A stretch of DNA of 64,000 bases. Origin: an uncultured Caulobacter sp. (GTDB lineage Bacteria; Pseudomonadota; Alphaproteobacteria; Caulobacterales; Caulobacteraceae). The DNA lies in assembly GCA_913776195.1 (NCBI GenBank), contig CAJYMH010000005.1:26645-90644 (forward strand), written 5' to 3'. A program made the translations under genes and the position numbers. The notes under the pieces are model-generated. The model had not been told where the DNA came from, ran no database searches, and worked only from the letters and a program-made list of their open reading frames with translations. Of the stretch, positions 52,310-61,123 are shown one piece after another (within the stretch, counting starts at the first letter, position 1; each line of letters starts with the position of its first letter).

Positions 52310-52831
52310 TCAGCGGTGCGACGCGCCCTCATGGGCGAGAAGCCAGCGTTTGCGCTCCAGTCCGCCGCCATAGCCGGTCAGGGAGGCGTCAGACCCGATC
52401 ACCCGGTGGCAGGGGACGACCACGCCGACGGGATTGGCGCCGTTGGCGGCGCCCACCGCACGCACGGCGTTCGGCCTGCCGATGGCTGCGGCGAGAGCGC
52501 CGTAGGTGACGGTCTGGCCGGCCGGGATATCGCGCAAGGCCTTCCAAACCGCGCGCTGGAAGTCGGTGCCGCCGGTCTCGGTCGCCAGGCCGTCGATGGC
52601 CGACAGGTCGCCGGCGAAGTAGGCCGCCAGGGCGTGGGCGGCGGCTGACGGCGGCCCTTGCCGGGGCTCGATCGCCACCGGCTTGCGGTACTGGCATTTC
52701 AGCAGCCGGTGCATCCGCGCCTCGTACTCGACCCAGTCCAGGGCACGCAGACGACCCTGGTCGTCGGTCAGCAGGATCAGCGTCCCCGCGGGGGAGTTCA
52801 AGGTCTCGCGATAGAAGGTCTGGTCGGTCAT
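52310..52831 (-). CDS. ogt: methylated-DNA--protein-cysteine methyltransferase
   Basis: The 173-residue suicide repair enzyme has the active-site PCHRV with acceptor Cys141, the helix-turn-helix TVTYGALAAAIGRP (about 107-120) with the Arg finger, and an N-terminal lid. It removes methyl or other alkyl groups from O6-guanine. The ATG at 52831 is chosen over an upstream frame because family members begin there. It is divergent from the Ada-AlkA fusion, about 120 bp apart, so the pair covers direct reversal and excision of alkyl damage. Confidence 0.93.
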   Translation of the reverse strand: MTDQTFYRETLNSPAGTLILLTDDQGRLRALDWVEYEARMHRLLKCQYRKPVAIEPRQGPPSAAAHALAAYFAGDLSAIDGLATETGGTDFQRAVWKALRDIPAGQTVTYGALAAAIGRPNAVRAVGAANGANPVGVVVPCHRVIGSDASLTGYGGGLERKRWLLAHEGASHR

Positions 52832-52950
52832 TTGGGCACCATGGCCCAGCCGCAGTATCGGCGCTGGCGGTTTTCGGACGCGATGCATGGGCGTACAGAC
52901 ATGTCCGAAAGTCGCCAGACATGAAGCCCTGGGCGGCGCAGGCTTGGACC

Positions 52951-54411
52951 ATGGACCTAGATCAAGACGCCTGCTACCGCGCTGTCTCCACCCGTGACGC
53001 TCGTTTCGACGGACGCATCTTCGGCGGCGTGAAGACCACCGGCATCTACTGCCGCCCGATCTGTCCGGCGCGAACGCCCAAGCGCGAGAACATGATCTTC
53101 TACCCCTCCGCAGCCGCGGCCCAGGAGGCGGGTTTTCGCCCCTGTCTACGCTGCAGGCCGGAGACCGCGCCTGACCTGGGGGCCTGGCGCGGTTCGTCCA
53201 GCACGGTGTCGCGGGCGCTTGGCCTGATGGAGGCCGGTGCGCTGGACAACGCCGACGTCGAGACCCTGGCCGGTCGTTTGGGCATGGGCGAGCGACAACT
53301 GCGCCGCCTGTTCAAGAGCCACCTGGGCGCCTCGCCCATCGCGGTGGCCCAAACGCGGCGGGTGCTGCTCGCCAAGCAGCTAATCCACGAGACCCGCCTG
53401 CCCATGAGCGAGGTCGCGCTCGCCTCCGGTTTCGGCAGCGTTCGGCGCTTCAACGAGACGTTCCAGCAACTGTTCGGCCGACCGCCCAGCGCGCTTCGCC
53501 GCGCGCGCGAGGAGGTGTCCTCCGGTCCCCTGGGCGAGGTGACGATCCTGCTGCGTTACCGGCCGCCCTACGACTGGAAGACCATGCTCGACTTCCTGCG
53601 CGTGCGGGCGATACCCGGGGTCGAGGTGGTGGAGACTGACCGCTACATCCGCACCATCGATCTCGACGGCGCCCAGGGCGTGGTCGCGGTGGAGCCGGGT
53701 GAGGGCGATGCGTTGAAGGCGGTAATCCGTTTTCCGAAGCTGTCTTCTCTTCCAGCAATCATCGCGCGGCTTCGGCGGGTGTTCGATCTGGCGGTGGATC
53801 CAGATGCAGTCGGCCGTCATCTGTCCGCCGATCCCGTGCTGGCTCCGCTGATCGCCGCGCGGCCCGGCCTGCGCACTCCCGGGGCCTGGGATGGGTTGGA
53901 GCTGGCCGTGCGCGCCGTGCTCGGTCAGCAGATAACGGTGGTCGCCGCCATCAATCTGGCCGGCAAGATGGTCGCCGCCCACGGCGAGCCGCTGAAGCAC
54001 CCCGATCCAGACTTCCCCGCCTTGACCCACGTCTTCCCCACGGCGCAGCGGCTGGCGGGGGCGGACATCGCGGCTTTGGGCATGCCCAGGGCGCGCGGAC
54101 AGGCGCTGTCGTCCCTGGCGGCGGCTGTGGCCGCCGATCCCCATATCTTCAGCGCTCGCCGCAGCCTTGAGGAGGCGGTCAGTCAGTTGAAAGGCCTGTC
54201 CGGCATCGGAGATTGGACGGCGCAGTACATCGCCATGCGGCAGATGCGCGAACCAGACGCCTTTCCCGCCGCCGACATCGGCCTGATGCGGGCTCTGGCG
54301 GACGAGGCCGGCGTGCGGCCTACTCCGAAGGAGTTGCTGGCCCGCGCCGAGGCGTGGCGACCCTGGCGCGCCTACGCCGCCCAGCACCTGTGGGCGGCGG
54401 ACGCGACATAG
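52951..54411 (+). CDS. Ada (N-terminal)-AraC-AlkA fusion, 3-methyladenine DNA glycosylase II
   Basis: The 486-residue protein has three parts. The Ada zinc domain has Cys34, Cys38, Cys65 and Cys68, of which one is the phosphotriester methyl acceptor. An AraC-type helix-turn-helix pair spans about 80-185. An AlkA glycosylase spans about 195-486, with the HhH LSGIGDWTAQY and catalytic Asp in PAADIGL. It can sense methyl damage and excise methylated bases. The O6-methylguanine domain of E. coli Ada is absent and is replaced by the divergent ogt. The start at 52951 aligns with the first family residues; an upstream ATG at 52921 is possible. Confidence 0.9.
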   Translation: MDLDQDACYRAVSTRDARFDGRIFGGVKTTGIYCRPICPARTPKRENMIFYPSAAAAQEAGFRPCLRCRPETAPDLGAWRGSSSTVSRALGLMEAGALDNADVETLAGRLGMGERQLRRLFKSHLGASPIAVAQTRRVLLAKQLIHETRLPMSEVALASGFGSVRRFNETFQQLFGRPPSALRRAREEVSSGPLGEVTILLRYRPPYDWKTMLDFLRVRAIPGVEVVETDRYIRTIDLDGAQGVVAVEPGEGDALKAVIRFPKLSSLPAIIARLRRVFDLAVDPDAVGRHLSADPVLAPLIAARPGLRTPGAWDGLELAVRAVLGQQITVVAAINLAGKMVAAHGEPLKHPDPDFPALTHVFPTAQRLAGADIAALGMPRARGQALSSLAAAVAADPHIFSARRSLEEAVSQLKGLSGIGDWTAQYIAMRQMREPDAFPAADIGLMRALADEAGVRPTPKELLARAEAWRPWRAYAAQHLWAADAT

Positions 54412-54412
54412 C

Positions 54413-55090
54413 CTAGGCGTCGAACTTCGGGCGGTCCTCGACCAGCTCCACACCGGTTATCTCGTAGTGGATGAGTTCGGCGATATTGGTGGCGTGGTCG
54501 CCGATGCGCTCCAGGTTCTTGGCGATGAACAGCAGGTGCGTGCAGGCGGCGATGGAGTCCGGGTCCTCGGCCATGCGGGCCAGCAGACTGGCGAACAGCT
54601 GCTCGTAGTGCTCGTCGATCTCGGCGTCCTGGGTCCAGACATCCACCGCTTGGCTGACGTTGCGCGCGCCATAGGCGTTGAGCACCGCACCCAGGCGGGC
54701 GGCGACCAGTCGGCCCATGCGCTCAACCGGACCAGCGAAAGAGGCGGCGTTGGTGGGGCCGATCTTCAAGGTGCGCTTGGCGACGTTCTTGGCCAGGTCC
54801 CCGCAACGCTCCAGGTTCATGGCGATCTTCATAGCCGCGATTGGGCGGCGCAGATCGTCTGCCATGGGTTGGCGCAGCGCGATCATGCGGACCGACTTGC
54901 GCTCGATCTCGATGGCCAGGGTGTCCAGGGCAGGATCGCGCTTGATCGCGCGCTCGGCCAGCTTGCCGTCGCCCTGGAAGATAGACGAAAGCGCATCATC
55001 GAGCTGCGACTGGGCCAGCACGCCCAGCGCGATGACGCCCTCGGTGAGTTCGGTAAGCTCGTTCTCGAAGGCCGTGACGGTATGTTCCAT
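54413..55090 (-). CDS. phoU: PhoU, phosphate signalling protein (copy 1)
   Basis: The 225-residue protein consists of two PhoU three-helix repeats. Each has the metal-binding E/DxxxD signatures: AMNLERCGDLAKNVAKRTL and IAKNLERIGDHATNIAELIHY. It links the Pst transporter to the PhoR sensor and represses PhoB when phosphate is plentiful. It lies 18 bp after pstB in the pstC-pstA-pstB-phoU operon. Confidence 0.95.
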   Translation of the reverse strand: MEHTVTAFENELTELTEGVIALGVLAQSQLDDALSSIFQGDGKLAERAIKRDPALDTLAIEIERKSVRMIALRQPMADDLRRPIAAMKIAMNLERCGDLAKNVAKRTLKIGPTNAASFAGPVERMGRLVAARLGAVLNAYGARNVSQAVDVWTQDAEIDEHYEQLFASLLARMAEDPDSIAACTHLLFIAKNLERIGDHATNIAELIHYEITGVELVEDRPKFDA

Positions 55091-55108
55091 GTCGGGTCTT
55101 CCTGAGGT

Positions 55109-55930
55109 TTAGCCGAAGCGGCCGGTGACGTAGTCACGGGCCCGCTGGGTGACGGGATTGGTGAACATCTGCTCGGTGGGTCCGAACTCCACGAGGTTCC
55201 CCAGGTACATCAGGCCGGTGTAGTCCGAGCACCGCGCCGCTTGGCCCAGGTTATGGGTCACGATGACGATGGTGTAGTCGGTCTTCAGCAGGGCGATGGT
55301 CTCTTCCAGGCGCGCCGTGGAGATCGGGTCGAGGGCCGAGGCCGGCTCGTCCAGCAGCAGCACTTCGGGCTTGATGGCGATGGCGCGGGCGACGCACAGG
55401 CGTTGCTGCTGGCCGCCTGAAAGGCCGAGCCCCGACTCCTTGAGCTTATCCTTCACCTCGTCCCAAAGCGCCGCGCGGCGCAGGGCCTCCTCGACGCGGG
55501 CGTCGGTCTCGGCCTTGGACAGCTTCTCGTACAGGCGCATGCCGAAGGCGACGTTGTCGTAGATCGACATCGGGAACGGGGTCGGCTTTTGGAACACCAT
55601 GCCGACGCGCGAGCGCAGGGTCGGCAGGTCCAAGGCCGAACCCAGGATGTCCTCGCCGTCCAGCAGGATCTTCCCGCTGGCCTTCTGGCCCGGATAGAGC
55701 GCGTACATGCGGTTCAGCGTGCGCAGCAGGGTGGACTTGCCGCAGCCCGACGGGCCGATCAGCGCGGTCACCGCGTTGCGCGCGAAGCCGACGCTGACCC
55801 CATGCAGGGCGTGCTTGGCGCCGTAGTAGAAGTTCAGGTCCTGGATATCGACCTTCACCTGATCGGCGGGAACCGGTGTGATGGCGGTTTCGGGCGCGCC
55901 GTCGTGCGAGGTTGAGAGGGGGGCGTTCAT
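55109..55930 (-). CDS. pstB: phosphate ABC transporter ATP-binding protein
   Basis: The 273-residue ATPase has Walker [10 protein letters not shown], the Q-loop, signature LSGGQQQRL, Walker [13 protein letters not shown] and the switch His in VTHNL. It powers Pst phosphate import at the cytoplasmic face. Its start overlaps the pstA stop by four bases. The N-terminal extension of about 20 residues before the first strand is unremarkable for this family. Confidence 0.97.
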   Translation of the reverse strand: MNAPLSTSHDGAPETAITPVPADQVKVDIQDLNFYYGAKHALHGVSVGFARNAVTALIGPSGCGKSTLLRTLNRMYALYPGQKASGKILLDGEDILGSALDLPTLRSRVGMVFQKPTPFPMSIYDNVAFGMRLYEKLSKAETDARVEEALRRAALWDEVKDKLKESGLGLSGGQQQRLCVARAIAIKPEVLLLDEPASALDPISTARLEETIALLKTDYTIVIVTHNLGQAARCSDYTGLMYLGNLVEFGPTEQMFTNPVTQRARDYVTGRFG

Positions 55931-56772
55931 GAGCGGCGGGGCTCCCTGGCGACGAAGCGCGCGATGATGGTGACGGCCAGCACGGTGATGGCGATGAGCA
56001 GGGCGCCGGCCCAGGCGAGGCGGCGCCAGTCGTCATAGGCGCTGAGCGCGTACTGATAGATGACAGCCGGCAGGCTCGCGGTCGGCTTGCCCATGTCGAG
56101 GCTGAAGAACTGGTTGTTGAGGGCGGTGAACAGCAGCGGCGCCGTCTCGCCGGTGATCCGGGCGAAGGCCAGCAGGGCGCCGGTCAGGATGCCGCCGCCG
56201 GCCGAGCGCCAGAGGACGGACAGGATAGTGCGCCACAGGGGCGTGCCCAGGGCGACCGCCGACTCCCGCAGGGCGCCCGGCTGCAGCAGCAGAACATCTT
56301 CCGTGGCGCGAGTGATGACCGGGGCCGCCAGCAGGGCCAGGGCAGCCGCGCCGGCATAGCCGGAAAAGCCGCCGAAGGGCGCGACCAGGATGCCGTAGAT
56401 GAACAGGCCGATGAGGATCGACGGCGCCGACAGCAGCACGTCGTTCAGGAAACGGACGACTGCGCCATACTTGCTGTCGCCGGCGTATTCAGCCAACCAG
56501 GTGCCGGCCAGGACGCCGATGATCAGGGCGCCGAGCATGCCCATGACGCACATCATCAGCGAGCCAAGGATGGCGTTGCGCAGGCCGCCTTCCGACCCTG
56601 GCGCCGGGGTGTCCTGGGTGAAGACCGCCATATCGAGGCCGCCCAGGCCCTGGGTGAGCAGGGACCAGAGTATGGCCGCCAGGAAGGCGAGGGCGATGAA
56701 GGTGACCAGATAGCAGCCTGCGGAGAACAGGCCGTTGGCGATCTGGCGTTGGGTCGCGCGAGCGGATTTCAT
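55927..56772 (-). CDS. pstA: phosphate ABC transporter permease PstA
   Basis: The 281-residue membrane protein has six predicted helices and the ABC permease EAA-like loop near [19 protein letters not shown]. The PstA-typical [14 protein letters not shown] segment precedes the last helices. With PstC it forms the phosphate channel. Its start overlaps the pstC stop by one base (TGATG). Confidence 0.95.
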   Translation of the reverse strand: MKSARATQRQIANGLFSAGCYLVTFIALAFLAAILWSLLTQGLGGLDMAVFTQDTPAPGSEGGLRNAILGSLMMCVMGMLGALIIGVLAGTWLAEYAGDSKYGAVVRFLNDVLLSAPSILIGLFIYGILVAPFGGFSGYAGAAALALLAAPVITRATEDVLLLQPGALRESAVALGTPLWRTILSVLWRSAGGGILTGALLAFARITGETAPLLFTALNNQFFSLDMGKPTASLPAVIYQYALSAYDDWRRLAWAGALLIAITVLAVTIIARFVAREPRRS

Positions 56773-57731
56773 CAGTGCTTGCTCTGGCCGATCAGCAGGC
56801 GGGCGAGGCCCAGCACCGCGAAGGTGATGACGAACAGCATGAGGCCCAGCGCCAGCAGCGAAGAGGTGTGGGCGACGCTGGTGGCCTCGGTGAACTCGTT
56901 GGCGATGGTCGAGGCGATGGTCGATCCGCTGTCGAAGATCGATTTGGGAAAGCCGTGCGAGTTGCCGATGATGAAGGTCACCGCCATGGTCTCGCCCAAA
57001 GCGCGGCCAAGGCCCAGCATCACCGCGCCGATGGCGCCGCGGCGGACGTAGGGCAGGGTCACCGAGGAAACGACCTCAAGCCGGGTGGCGCCCAGGCCAT
57101 AGGCGCTTTCGCGCACCTGCGGCGGCACGGTCAGCAGCAGTTCGCGCAGCATCGCCGCCATGAAGGGCAGGATCATGATCGCCAGGATGATGGCGGCGGC
57201 CAGGATGCCGGTGCCGTTCGGCACGCCCGCAACGAGCTTCTCCCACACAGATCCGACCGGAGCGGCGGTCATCAGCGGCACCTGGACGTGCTTGGAGAAG
57301 AACGGGGCGAACACGAACAGGCCCCACATGCCGTACACGATGGAGGGAATGCCGGCGAGCAGCTCGACCGCCGTGCCGATCGGACGGCGCAGGACTGTTG
57401 GGCACAGCTCGACCAGAAAAATGGCCACGCCGAATGCGATGGGCAGGGAGAGCGCCAGGGCCAGGGCGGCGGTGATGATCGTCCCGACCAGGGGCCCCGC
57501 CGCGCCGTAGACGTCGGTCACCGGGTTCCATTCGGACGAGGTGATGAAGCCCAGGCCCATGTTCTGGAACGCAGGCCAGCCGCCGATAGCCAGGGTGACG
57601 ATGACTCCGCCCAGTGCGGCGAGAAGGGCGGTGGCTGCGGCGAAGCAGAGGCCCTGGAAGATGGGATCGAAGCTTGCGCCCTTGGGCCTTGCGGGCTTCA
57701 CGCCCGGCGATGCGTCTGCGGTCAGGGTCAT
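56772..57731 (-). CDS. pstC: phosphate ABC transporter permease PstC
   Basis: The 319-residue membrane protein has six main helices and the cytoplasmic EAA loop at VRESAYGLGATRLEVVSSVTLPYVRRG. The SEWNPVTDVYGAAGPLVGTI segment after the first helix is characteristic of PstC. The ATG at 57731 follows a GGATA site; a TTG four codons upstream is also open. It is the first transporter gene behind a PHO box, leader ORF and hairpin. No pstS precedes it. Confidence 0.95.
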   Translation of the reverse strand: MTLTADASPGVKPARPKGASFDPIFQGLCFAAATALLAALGGVIVTLAIGGWPAFQNMGLGFITSSEWNPVTDVYGAAGPLVGTIITAALALALSLPIAFGVAIFLVELCPTVLRRPIGTAVELLAGIPSIVYGMWGLFVFAPFFSKHVQVPLMTAAPVGSVWEKLVAGVPNGTGILAAAIILAIMILPFMAAMLRELLLTVPPQVRESAYGLGATRLEVVSSVTLPYVRRGAIGAVMLGLGRALGETMAVTFIIGNSHGFPKSIFDSGSTIASTIANEFTEATSVAHTSSLLALGLMLFVITFAVLGLARLLIGQSKH

Positions 57732-57749
57732 CAGGCTATCCAAAGGGGC

Positions 57750-57778
57750 GGTCGCGAACGCCTACGACGTTCGCGACC
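57750..57778 (-). promoter_or_regulatory. strong hairpin between leader ORF and pstC
   Basis: A perfect 11-bp stem (57750-57760 with 57768-57778, GGTCGCGAACG arms) with a 7-base loop lies 20 bases after the leader ORF stop and about 20 bases before the pstC start. CCCCTTT follows on the minus strand. It could be an attenuator, a processing site or an mRNA stabiliser. Confidence 0.55.
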
Positions 57779-57798
57779 AAGGGTCTTCCGGGGGAGGA

Positions 57799-57861
57799 TC
57801 AGTTGCAAGCGACAGCGGCGATCGGCGGGTCCGAGCACGCGGCCAAGAAATGTCGGTTCAT
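57799..57861 (-). CDS. 20-codon leader ORF upstream of pstC
   Basis: This mini-ORF encodes MNRHFLAACSDPPIAAVACN. It has an AGGAG ribosome-binding site six bases ahead (57868-57872), good enough for translation. It lies between the PHO box and the hairpin before pstC. The peptide is not a signal peptide or a recognisable domain. It could be a regulatory leader peptide or the remnant of a lost gene such as pstS; neither is shown. Confidence 0.4.
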   Translation of the reverse strand: MNRHFLAACSDPPIAAVACN

Positions 57862-57940
57862 CGCCGTCTCCTGCCGCTTCGACGCTGGTTCGTTGCTTCA
57901 CAGCGGCGTTTAGTGTCGGTCAGCGACGCTTCTATGTGAG

Positions 57941-57962
57941 TTTCATGATGGTTTCATGACAG
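57941..57962 (-). promoter_or_regulatory. PHO box (PhoB site) upstream of pstC
   Basis: On the minus strand CTGTCAT-GAAA-CCATCAT-GAAA gives two 7-bp repeats with the canonical 4-bp spacer. It lies about 210 bp before the pstC start, with the leader ORF in between. Confidence 0.75.
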
Positions 57963-58069
57963 TGCGTCTGACGCCTTTGAGCCAGGGCGCGTCGAACCGG
58001 CGCGTGAGGGTGAAGCGGAACATTTGAGGCTAGGCGGGCGCTTCTAGAGCTCCAACAAGGAGAACCGCC

Positions 58070-58492
58070 GTGAAAGTCAGTGAAGTCATGACGGCTCAAG
58101 TCGTCACCGCCAAACCGGACACCTCGATCCGCGAGATCGCGCGCCTGATGTCCGAGATCGACAGCGGCGCCATGCCGATCGTCGAGGAAGGAAAGGTCTC
58201 AGGGCTGATCACCGACCGCGACATTGTCGTGCGGCTGGTCGCCAAGGGCGGCGACCTCGACGGACCCGTTTCGGAGGTGATGAGCTCGGATATCCAGAGC
58301 TGCCGCGAGGACGACAACCTCGCCGACGCCACCGCCAAGATGGCCAGCCACAGCGTCCGCAGGCTGGTCGTGCTGAACGACGCCGGCCGTCTGTCTGGGA
58401 TCCTGTCGCTGGGCGATGTGGCCCAGGACTACGGAGCCAAGGTCGTCGGCGCGACCCTTGAGGAAATCTCCTCCGCGCCCGCCGATCACTAG
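58070..58492 (+). CDS. CBS-domain pair protein
   Basis: The 140-residue protein consists of two CBS motifs (about 1-58 and 68-128): MKVSEVMTAQVVTAKPDTSIREIARLM..., SGLITDRDIVVRLVAKG and LSGILSLGDVAQDY. CBS pairs bind adenine nucleotides and often sense energy state. The protein has no catalytic partner domain. Its position between the two halves of the phosphate regulon may be chance or may hint at nucleotide-linked control. Confidence 0.9.
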   Translation: MKVSEVMTAQVVTAKPDTSIREIARLMSEIDSGAMPIVEEGKVSGLITDRDIVVRLVAKGGDLDGPVSEVMSSDIQSCREDDNLADATAKMASHSVRRLVVLNDAGRLSGILSLGDVAQDYGAKVVGATLEEISSAPADH

Positions 58493-58516
58493 CGACCGCC
58501 AGCCGCGAAGAGGAAA

Positions 58517-58541
58517 CGCCGCGCTCCGATGGGGCGCGGCG
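58517..58541. terminator. bidirectional terminator between the CBS gene and phoB
   Basis: CGCCGCGCTCC (58517-58527) pairs with GGGGCGCGGCG (58531-58541) around a GAT loop, with AAA before and TTCTT after. It serves the convergent genes ending at 58492 and 58550. Confidence 0.75.
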
Positions 58542-58549
58542 CCTTCTTA

Positions 58550-59236
58550 TCAGCTGAGGTCGAGCGCGTAGCCGGCCGAGCGGACGGTGCGGATCGCGTC
58601 GATGTCGGCGTTGGCGTTCAGCGCCTTGCGCAGGCGGCCGACGTGGACATCGACGGTGCGCAGGTCGATGTAGACGTCCGGACCCCAGACGGCGTCCAGC
58701 AGACGCTCGCGGCTGAAGACGCGGCCGGGGTGCTGCAGGAAGTAGTCGAGCAGCTTGAATTCTGTCGGACCAAGCTTCACTTCGCGGCCGCCGCGCTTCA
58801 CCCGGTGGGCGACGCGGTCCATGACGATGTCGCCGTGGGCCAGCTGGTCATCGGTCAGGCCCGGGCGGCTACGGCGCAGCAGGGCCCGAACGCGGGCGGT
58901 CAGCTCGGTCATGCCGAACGGCTTGACCAGATAGTCGTCAGCGCCGGTGTCGAGGCCGCGGACCTTGTCCGTCTCCTCGCTGCGGGCGGTGAGCATGATG
59001 ATCGGCACGTTACGGGTCTGGGCGCGGCCACGCAGGCGGCGGCAGACCTCGATGCCCGAGACCTTGGGCAGCATCCAGTCCAGGACGACCAGATCGGGCG
59101 TGTCCTCGCCCATGCGAAGAATGGCGTCCTCCCCATCGGCGGCGTGCGTGACGCGATAGCCTTCCTTTTCCAGGTTGTACTGAAGCAGGGCGGCCAAGGC
59201 GTCCTCATCCTCGACGACGAGAAGGTGCGGTTTCAC
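58550..59236 (-). CDS. phoB: phosphate regulon response regulator PhoB
   Basis: The 228-residue protein has an N-terminal receiver (phospho-acceptor Asp53 in LVVLDWMLP, with Asp10/Glu9 and Lys in LVKPFGMTE). A C-terminal winged-helix DNA-binding domain of the OmpR/PhoB class follows (about 128-228, LGPTEFKLLDYFLQHPGRVFSRERLLDAVWG). It activates Pho genes, probably including pstCAB through the PHO box in this window. Its start overlaps the second phoU by four bases. Confidence 0.95.
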   Translation of the reverse strand: MKPHLLVVEDEDALAALLQYNLEKEGYRVTHAADGEDAILRMGEDTPDLVVLDWMLPKVSGIEVCRRLRGRAQTRNVPIIMLTARSEETDKVRGLDTGADDYLVKPFGMTELTARVRALLRRSRPGLTDDQLAHGDIVMDRVAHRVKRGGREVKLGPTEFKLLDYFLQHPGRVFSRERLLDAVWGPDVYIDLRTVDVHVGRLRKALNANADIDAIRTVRSAGYALDLS

Positions 59237-59973
59237 AGCGCCAAATCCTCATTGGGTGGTGAATCAAGCGAGCTCCACTTGGGACGCTGCGCCGTCAGTT
59301 CTTCGCCGGTGATCTCGAAGTGGATGATCTCGGCGATGTTGGTGGCGTGGTCGCCGATCCGTTCGAGGTTCTTGGCGATGAACAGCAGATGGGCGCCGGT
59401 CTGAACCGTCGCCGAATCCTGCCGCATCAGTTCAAGCAGCTCGCGGAACAGGCTTTCGTAGTGATCGTCGACTTCCTCGTCGCGGCGCCAGACGCCCAGC
59501 GCGCGGTCGAAATCGGTGACGGCGTAGGCGTCCACAACCTCGTTGAGGCGGGAAGAGACCAGGCGGCCCATGCGCTCGATGGCGCGCATGATGCTGGTGG
59601 GGTCGGCGTCGGCCAGGACCAGGCTGCGCTTGGCGATGTTGCGCGCCAGGTCCCCGCAGCGCTCCAGGTTCATGGCCAGCTTCATGGCCGAGACCGCGCG
59701 GCGCAGGTCCACGCCGCTGGGGCCGAAGGCGGCGATGAGGGCGATGGCGCGGCGCTCGATGTCGGCCTGCATGGCGTCGAGGCGGACATCGCGTTCGATC
59801 AACTGGCGAGCCATGCCCGTATCGCGCTTGGCCAGGCAATCGACAGCGTCAGCGACCTGGGCTTCGGCTAGGCCGCCCATTCGGGTCACTTCAGCAGCGA
59901 GTTGGCGAAGTTCGTCGGCGCAGGAAGCGTCCACGGGCGGTCTCCGTTCGGTGTCACCTAATAGCGGCGGCAC
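59233..59973 (-). CDS. PhoU paralogue (copy 2)
   Basis: The 246-residue protein is a two-repeat PhoU protein with the same signatures as copy 1: AMNLERCGDLARNIAKRSL and IAKNLERIGDHATNIAEIIHFEITGEEL. It has an extra N-terminal extension (about 15 residues) and a different C-terminal tail. It sits between phoR and phoB, overlapping phoB by four bases, whereas copy 1 sits with pstB. The two may differ in target, one binding the transporter and one the kinase. Confidence 0.92.
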   Translation of the reverse strand: MPPLLGDTERRPPVDASCADELRQLAAEVTRMGGLAEAQVADAVDCLAKRDTGMARQLIERDVRLDAMQADIERRAIALIAAFGPSGVDLRRAVSAMKLAMNLERCGDLARNIAKRSLVLADADPTSIMRAIERMGRLVSSRLNEVVDAYAVTDFDRALGVWRRDEEVDDHYESLFRELLELMRQDSATVQTGAHLLFIAKNLERIGDHATNIAEIIHFEITGEELTAQRPKWSSLDSPPNEDLAL

Positions 59974-59997
59974 ATGACAGTTTTGCGACGGTGAGCG

Positions 59998-61119
59998 CTA
60001 GTGTGTGACAGGAAAATAGGCTGTGAACGTGGTTCCCTGGCCTTCGGCGCTTTCCACGACGAGGCCGCCGCGGTGGCGGTTGACGATGTGCTTGACGATG
60101 GCGAGGCCGAGGCCCGTTCCCAGGCGCTCGCCGCTCTTTTGGCCTTCCACGCGATAGAAGCGTTCCGACAGGCGCGGCAGGTTCTGGCGCGCGATGCCGG
60201 GGCCATCGTCGGACACCCGGATGACGGCGTAGCGGCCATCCGCCGCATCGGGCGTCAGCAGCGAAAGCCGCGCCGCGCCGGGGCGGGATGGCGTCGCCGC
60301 CGCGCCCGCAGGAGCCAGAACAACCTCGACCCTCACCTCGCCGCCATCGGGAGAATATTTGGCGGCGTTGTCGATCAGGTTCTGCAGAACCTGCACCACC
60401 TGGTCGCGATCGCCTTGGATGAGGGGCGGGGGCGAGGGGATGGTGGGGACGATTCGGACGCCACGCTGGGCGTGCATCGGACCGCTGGCGCTCATCACGT
60501 CGTGGATGGCCGACTTCAAATCGACCTCGCCGGACGGCGGGATGTGTTCGTTCAGCTCGATCCGGCTCAAGGACAGCAGGTCGTCGATCAGGCGCGCCAT
60601 ACGGCCCGCCTGGGCGGCCATGATGCCGAGGAAGCGGTCGCGGGCGACGGGGTCGTCCTTGGCGTGACCTTGCAGGGTCTCGACGAAGCCGGTCAGGGAG
60701 GCGAGCGGCGTGCGCAGCTCGTGGCTGGCGTTGGCCAGGAAGTCGGCGCGCATACGCTCGTTGCGGCGGGCGTCGGTCTCGTCGCGCAGGATCAGCAGGA
60801 CCTGACGGATGCCGCTGGAGGTGTTGGGCAGGGGGCGGACCAGGGCGCGCCACCAGCGGGGCTGGGCGCCGTAGGTTTCATAGTCGGCCTCGGCTCCGCC
60901 GTCGCTCAGGCCCTGATCCACGGCCTCCAACAGGCGGGGGTGTCGCAGGACGGAGACCAGGGGCGCGCCCTCGGCCGGGATGCGCAGCAGGGTCTGGGCG
61001 GCGGTGTTGGCGAAGGTGATGGTCCGGTCGGACGGATCATTCAGGGCGCCGGCGGCGACCACCATGACCGGATCGGGAAGGCGTTCGACGATTTCGTCGG
61101 CGTCGGGCGCCTGGGGCAT
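59998..61119 (-). CDS. phoR: PhoR-like sensor histidine kinase without membrane segments
   Basis: The 373-residue protein has an N-terminal PAS-like domain (about 8-115, LPDPVMVV...TITFANTAAQTLLRIP...), HisKA with ASHELRTPLAS (phospho-acceptor His133) and HATPase_c (QNLIDNAAKYSPDGG, DDGPGIA, GTGLGLAIVKHIV). No membrane helix is seen, although typical PhoR proteins carry at least one at the N-terminus. The gene four bases upstream leaves no room for an extension, so the short form appears real unless sequence is missing. It should control PhoB. Confidence 0.87.
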   Translation of the reverse strand: MPQAPDADEIVERLPDPVMVVAAGALNDPSDRTITFANTAAQTLLRIPAEGAPLVSVLRHPRLLEAVDQGLSDGGAEADYETYGAQPRWWRALVRPLPNTSSGIRQVLLILRDETDARRNERMRADFLANASHELRTPLASLTGFVETLQGHAKDDPVARDRFLGIMAAQAGRMARLIDDLLSLSRIELNEHIPPSGEVDLKSAIHDVMSASGPMHAQRGVRIVPTIPSPPPLIQGDRDQVVQVLQNLIDNAAKYSPDGGEVRVEVVLAPAGAAATPSRPGAARLSLLTPDAADGRYAVIRVSDDGPGIARQNLPRLSERFYRVEGQKSGERLGTGLGLAIVKHIVNRHRGGLVVESAEGQGTTFTAYFPVTH

Positions 61120-61123
61120 GCTT

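Larger units (their letters stand above)
57732..58069. other. pstC/CBS-gene divergent intergenic region
   Basis: About 340 bp hold, from pstC outward, the hairpin, the leader ORF, the PHO box and then about 100 bp up to the CBS gene with its own AAGGAG ribosome-binding site. No pstS or other full-length gene fits here. Confidence 0.6.
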
